From contig CM046853.1 in NCBI GenBank assembly GCA_025617745.1, forward strand, positions 32,939,770-33,003,769: a DNA stretch of 64,000 nucleotides, given 5' to 3'. The translations under genes and the position numbers were made by a program. The notes under the pieces were generated by a model. That model saw only the letters and a program-made list of their open reading frames with translations, did no database searches and was not told where the DNA came from. Positions 60,786-64,000 of this stretch are shown piece after piece (the first letter of the stretch is position 1; each line of letters begins with the position of its first letter). Source of the DNA: Heliocidaris erythrogramma (lineage: Eukaryota > Echinodermata > Echinoidea > Camarodonta > Echinometridae).

Positions 60786-61878
60786 GTTTGACATGGAGTA
60801 TTGAATTCTCTTTACGATGAAATGGTCTGTTCACAAATTCATTTGAATATTATACTAAAGGATATATTCTGCGCAGTAATTTATGTCCCGTCTGCATCAT
60901 TTAGTTTGGAATCCATTGAAAAATGCTTCATATTATGGAACAAAATTTGGTATAATTAATACTAATTCAACCAAGATTTGGAACTAAATCTTGCAAAATA
61001 ATTGACCACTGCTTTAGTACATGAAGTGATTCAAATCAAACTGATAATCCATATCATTTCTTTTCTTTACACATAGCAAGCACATTGTATACAAAATATT
61101 CAACAAAAGAAAAATAAAAACTTACTCGACAAAAATAAAAATAAAAAGTAACATGCATGATCATATAAACGCACGTAGGTCCTTTCACACCCTAAAAAGT
61201 CTGTTGCAGAAGACTAGTTCAGATTATTATTTAATAACATATCATGCATGGAATGAACTCTCTTGACACTTTTAAAACCATCTGCGTTCATCGTTTGCAT
61301 TGCACCTTATATAAGATAAAATATCTGTACCCCTTATTCCAAACCTAATATCGTATCCTAGTGGAATTCCGAATAACTAATATGTTCTACTTGCATCCAT
61401 TTCTGGTGAGATTCTTTGATTTCTCGTTTTTTCCACCCATACCATATAATTATACCAACTATATGTACTGCCATATATTCTATCCTTGAAAATACCTATA
61501 GATGGTATAAAATTCATAAATCTGTGGCGCTCATCAGTATCTTATTCCAGGCTCTAATACAAATTCATCACATAGGAACAATCTCTTCTTTTTGACGAAT
61601 AAGATTCCTCTTTCTCAGTATCATTCAAATTGACATCTCGAATGCAAAATTTTCATGAGTTCCATTGCATGCCTGATAGCACTATTAGACTCCATCACCC
61701 AGACTCCACATCCTAAATGCTCCATGCTCTGGAATACTTCTCCTCCTGAATCATCGGCTGGAATGCAGATAGTCTCTCTTCCCCAGTCGTTTTGCTTAAG
61801 TATCTATAAACATAATTCTGCATATCTATACCTGTGTTGGCTCCACCACAAACTCTTGGTTTACTTTTATACAACTCT

Positions 61879-61880
61879 AC

Positions 61881-61915
<35 letters not shown>

Positions 61916-61965
61916 ACAGCATCATAATCATCATCATCTTCATCATCATTAATAGCATCAGCATC
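61879..61965. repeat. ATC microsatellite in the kinase 3' UTR
   Basis: (ATC)n with AAC/AGC interruptions; would appear as (GAT)n in the transcript. Confidence 0.9.
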
Positions 61966-62174
61966 AGCCATGAAGGTGCAGCCCCTTGCTCTGTGACTCT
62001 CCATCTCGGCCGGACCGCATCCCTTTTTATCTTGTGGTATCCTTGAACACACTCTCGCTCTCTCTCACACTCAGGAATGGAAGGCAATAATTGAAAAGAG
62101 ATCGGAGGAGGAAAACGTTGGGGAGGTTTCCCTCCAGAATCCAATCTTAAGTTTCTGCATCTCTGCGGCGGGTC

Positions 62175-62306
62175 TCATAGATGCACATCGCTACTCTCGT
62201 CCGCATCAATGCTCCCCTTGCCAAACAGTTTTCTGATGCCAGAGAAGCTTTTCTTAGGTGGAGGTCCCTTCTGCATAGGTGTGCTGTTCTTGTGTGTTAT
62301 TGATAT
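62175..62306 (-). CDS. DGKA/B/G-like: diacylglycerol kinase, last coding exon and stop
   Basis: 132 nt from a CCCTGCAG acceptor to the TGA at 62177-62175. It encodes 43 residues: ISITHKNSTPMQKGPPPK, a basic stretch (KKSFSGIRKLFGKG) and an acidic end (SIDADESSDVHL). Human DGKA/B/G continue after DGEPW with PCTIKITHKNQ and a GPPP motif, so the alignment is unambiguous up to GPPPK; the last 25 residues are lineage-specific. The end -VHL has the hydrophobic-x-hydrophobic form of a class II PDZ ligand, a suggestion only. Confidence 0.95.
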   Translation of the reverse strand: MSITHKNSTPMQKGPPPKKSFSGIRKLFGKGSIDADESSDVHL

Positions 62307-62599
62307 CTGCAGGGAAAATCAAAGAGATAAATGTTTGTAATCCTCACCATCTCGAAATGATTTCTAATACTAGGAAAAAAGATGATTCTCAATTGCTCAA
62401 AGAATCTGTATAATCCACTCCTTATCAAGGGTGATATTCTAAAAAAAATGACTAACACATTTACTCATTAAATAGAGTGTTGATTTTCATATTGTCTTTT
62501 TGGAGCCAGAAGGGCATTAACTATGTGTTAAATATGTGTTAAAGTACCTGCCTAAAACCCTTCTGGTTCCAAACAGACAATATGTCTTGATTGGTTAAT

Positions 62600-62934
62600 T
62601 TAAAGGGAGTGGCAAGTCGTAATCCATGGGCCTGACCAGTTGGCCTGACTCGGGGAAATTTGGATACAATCAGGTCCAATCGTGCGCTACCGAAGGAATG
62701 TTATTGCCGAATTCCTCGCGTGATCGTTAACTCGAATCCCTACATACGTAACCGACCAATGAGATTCAAATACTGGAATAAAGAACGCGCGATCTTGTTT
62801 ACTCGAATTTGGGTCAATGTGCGAACTTTTATTAGCTGTGCACGATAAATTGAAGTCGCTTTGAACTTTGATCCAGAGAAAGGAGCAGCCAACTGTAAAA
62901 CCGCCCATAGATTGCGACTTGTCGCTCCCTTTAA
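62600..62934. mobile_element. TTAA-flanked MITE in the kinase intron
   Basis: 335 bp including TTAA at both ends. Left TTAAAGGGAGTGGCAAGTCG, right CGACTTGTCGCTCCCTTTAA, an inverted match of about 24 bp with one substitution and a two-base difference. The interior has several CpGs (TTCCTCGCGTGATCG), suggesting a fairly recent arrival. Probably a piggyBac/Kolobok-type non-autonomous element. Confidence 0.75.
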
Positions 62935-63384
62935 TAAAGGCATATCCGGTTTTGATTATATTAATGATCTCAACCTGTATGCAATGGAGACCTGAAGTTG
63001 TTATCAACCAAAGATTTCTTTTTCTTCTGAATCCAAATGAAGATTCTGGATTCATATGACACTCAAGACTATATTCACTTTGCCTATCTCCCACCAAAAT
63101 CTAAATGAGTTTGAATTCATGACAGGCTGTCTGGAGAAAACGTCATATTCTTTGGGGTATTCTACACAGATCATCAGAGCAGCAGGTACAGACACTTTTC
63201 TGTCTCTCTGGATGGTCTTCATCAACGCCCTCATAACATATATTTACCTTACCTGAAAAAGTTCTAGAACATTGTTATGATCATAACTAGGTTCCCTGAA
63301 TTCCCAACTTAACCTAAAATCCAACTGCATTCCTAACCCTGACCTGATATCTTTGACAAAAAACCAGAAACATTCATGACATGA

Positions 63385-63540
63385 AACTTCTGCGCATTAC
63401 AAACGAAAGCCTTTTTCACAGCAAAACACCTCTGTGACTTGTAAAAATTTAGTGTTATGTCCGTTACGATTTCATGATTTCACGGCATTAAACTTTGGCG
63501 AATATGAACCACTCACAAAATTCACAAACATTAAATAGGC
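63385..63540. repeat. interspersed repeat, copy at 63 kb
   Basis: Same series of words as the 15-kb copy (TTTTTCACAGCAAAACACC, TTTCACGGCATTAAACTTT, ACAAACATTAAATA) with substitutions typical of CpG decay. It lies in the kinase intron. Confidence 0.5.
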
Positions 63541-63664
63541 GCGACAGTTTCTGGTTCCATAGTAAAGCCCGGAGCAGTTGTCGCCAGGCCAAATGCCGGG
63601 TCACCTTATTATGATCATTATCATTCATCATTATCATTACTATTATACATTGTGTGCTACTAAC

Positions 63665-63846
63665 CGTGCATGGAGGTTGAAGCCAAGGCTCTCCATCAAT
63701 CTGCATGGGCACTCGTTTCCTGGTCCTGATGGTTACTGTCTGACACTGGGCTAACCTTCGACCCGACGACCTGATACCAGCCTTGACCTGACCTACATGG
63801 AGTGAGCCTTCTAGGCCCACCACCTCCAACAGCTTGTCTCCTATTG
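63665..63846 (-). CDS. DGKA/B/G-like: diacylglycerol kinase, penultimate coding exon
   Basis: 182 nt between a TTATCTTTTTGTAG acceptor and a GTTAGT donor. After two bases of a split codon it encodes 60 residues beginning [18 protein letters not shown] and ending [11 protein letters not shown]. Human type I kinases read [17 protein letters not shown], then GRRLAQC, then PMQxDGEPWMQPPCT in the same order. The DGEPW block is the most conserved signature at the end of the DAGK accessory domain. Leaves the frame at a codon boundary (phase 0), which fits the next exon exactly. Confidence 0.95.
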
Positions 63847-63923
63847 CTACAAAAAGATAAAAACAAAGCAGTGAAATAAACGGTACATCTTTATCAGATT
63901 AAACTCTATACACGATGTGTGAT

Positions 63924-64000
63924 ACAGTGAAGACCGCCTTAGCGACCACCTGTATAGAAAAGACCACCTCTCTATAAACATCTCATTTTTTCTTTCCCTA
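63924..64000. repeat. CCTGTCTATAAAGACC repeat, copy 3, cut by the window end
   Basis: ACAGTGAAGACCGCCTTAGC, GACCACCTGTATAGAAAAGACC and CTCTATAAACA belong to the 31.1-kb family. Confidence 0.45.

Larger units (their letters stand above)
60760..62174 (-). other. probable 3' UTR of the diacylglycerol kinase
   Basis: Sequence downstream (in gene orientation) of the stop codon, without splice-consistent coding potential. It contains an ATC microsatellite at 61879-61965 that yields spurious poly-Met or poly-Ile frames. The first canonical AATAAA I noticed on the minus strand is at 60785-60780, so the UTR would be about 1.4 kb if that signal is used. The end is a guess. Confidence 0.4.
62307..63664. 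other. last intron of the diacylglycerol kinase gene
   Basis: GT..AG intron of 1358 bp on the minus strand. It holds a short inverted-repeat element at about 62488-62574, the TTAA-flanked MITE at 62600-62934 and a copy (63385-63540) of the repeat also present at 15.06-15.22 kb. Confidence 0.8.
62175..63846 (-). other. DGKA/B/G-like: type I diacylglycerol kinase gene, 3' end (DGKA/B/G type)
   Basis: Two minus-strand exons (63665-63846 and 62175-62306) joined by a 1358-bp intron encode the last 103 complete residues of a diacylglycerol kinase, which converts diacylglycerol plus ATP to phosphatidic acid and so ends DAG signalling. The visible part is the end of the accessory catalytic domain, with [30 protein letters not shown] and ITHKNSTPMQKGPPP. 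These match the EF-hand-containing type I isoforms (human DGKA, DGKB, DGKG) better than other classes. The ATP-binding subdomain, C1 domains and EF hands would be upstream, beyond 64000. The gene points toward the ETS gene, with the same orientation. Confidence 0.93.

Noticed and set aside
61713-62144. 143-codon minus-strand frame in the kinase 3' UTR
   Set aside because: Contains poly-Met from the ATC microsatellite, lies after the kinase stop, and has no similarity to known proteins.

Overview
The window is animal nuclear DNA, most likely from an echinoderm (probably a sea urchin) or a close ambulacrarian relative. The evidence is short exons with GT..AG junctions separated by kilobase introns, AT-rich non-coding DNA full of small palindromic transposons, abundant poly-C/poly-G runs, and the scattered words ACATGTACATGTA and AGGCCTAC. 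The clade is inference from texture; no species marker is visible. There are no bacterial-style operons, rRNA genes or CRISPR arrays.

Two genes can be supported by spliced, frame-consistent exons, both on the minus strand. (1) Positions 7516-26618 carry four coding exons (phases 0, 1, 1, 1) giving the first 94 residues of a PEA3-family ETS transcription factor (ETV1/ETV4/ETV5 type). They include the start motif SDGFYDQQVPF, the acidic activation helix ELFHDLDQLQEEWLAD and the motif QYVPDFQSEN. The ETS DNA-binding domain lies beyond position 1. (2) Positions 62175-63846 carry the last two coding exons of a type I diacylglycerol kinase (DGKA/B/G type), ending at a TGA at 62175-62177. Its upstream exons lie beyond 64000.

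The kinase 3' end therefore faces the ETS gene promoter across about 35.6 kb. The same order and orientation occur in human twice, as DGKB-ETV1 and DGKG-ETV5. The window thus appears to hold the single-copy invertebrate version of that pair, the most informative observation here.

Layout: 1-7515 intron 4 of the ETS gene (open-ended); 7579-13661 intron 3; 13710-26150 intron 2, with two families of Helentron-like elements and a CpG-rich patch at about 16.86-17.65 kb; 26248-26543 a short intron 1; 26544-26648 the start-codon exon; about 26650-27100 a CpG-containing candidate promoter. From 27.1 to 60.7 kb is the intergenic interval. Its first part (27-47 kb) is crowded with repeats: CGTAGCCAGG-type elements, an inverted minisatellite, a LINE 3' end, a 263-bp tandem duplication and GAACCTTCGG-word arrays. 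Its later part (47.5-51 kb and 52.3-60.7 kb) is AT-rich with few recognisable repeats. From about 60.78 kb to 62174 is a probable 3' UTR of the kinase, followed by its coding exons and a 1.36-kb intron holding a TTAA-flanked MITE.

Mobile DNA: at least four families of small inverted-repeat elements recur. These are the TTAA-flanked families A and B, the 135-150 bp GGGAGCGTTTCATC palindromes, and the Helentron-like elements ending in CTAG|TT. One GGGAGCG-type element sits inside a family A copy, which gives a relative age. Boundaries of repeats come from reading by eye and are approximate unless a terminal repeat is stated.
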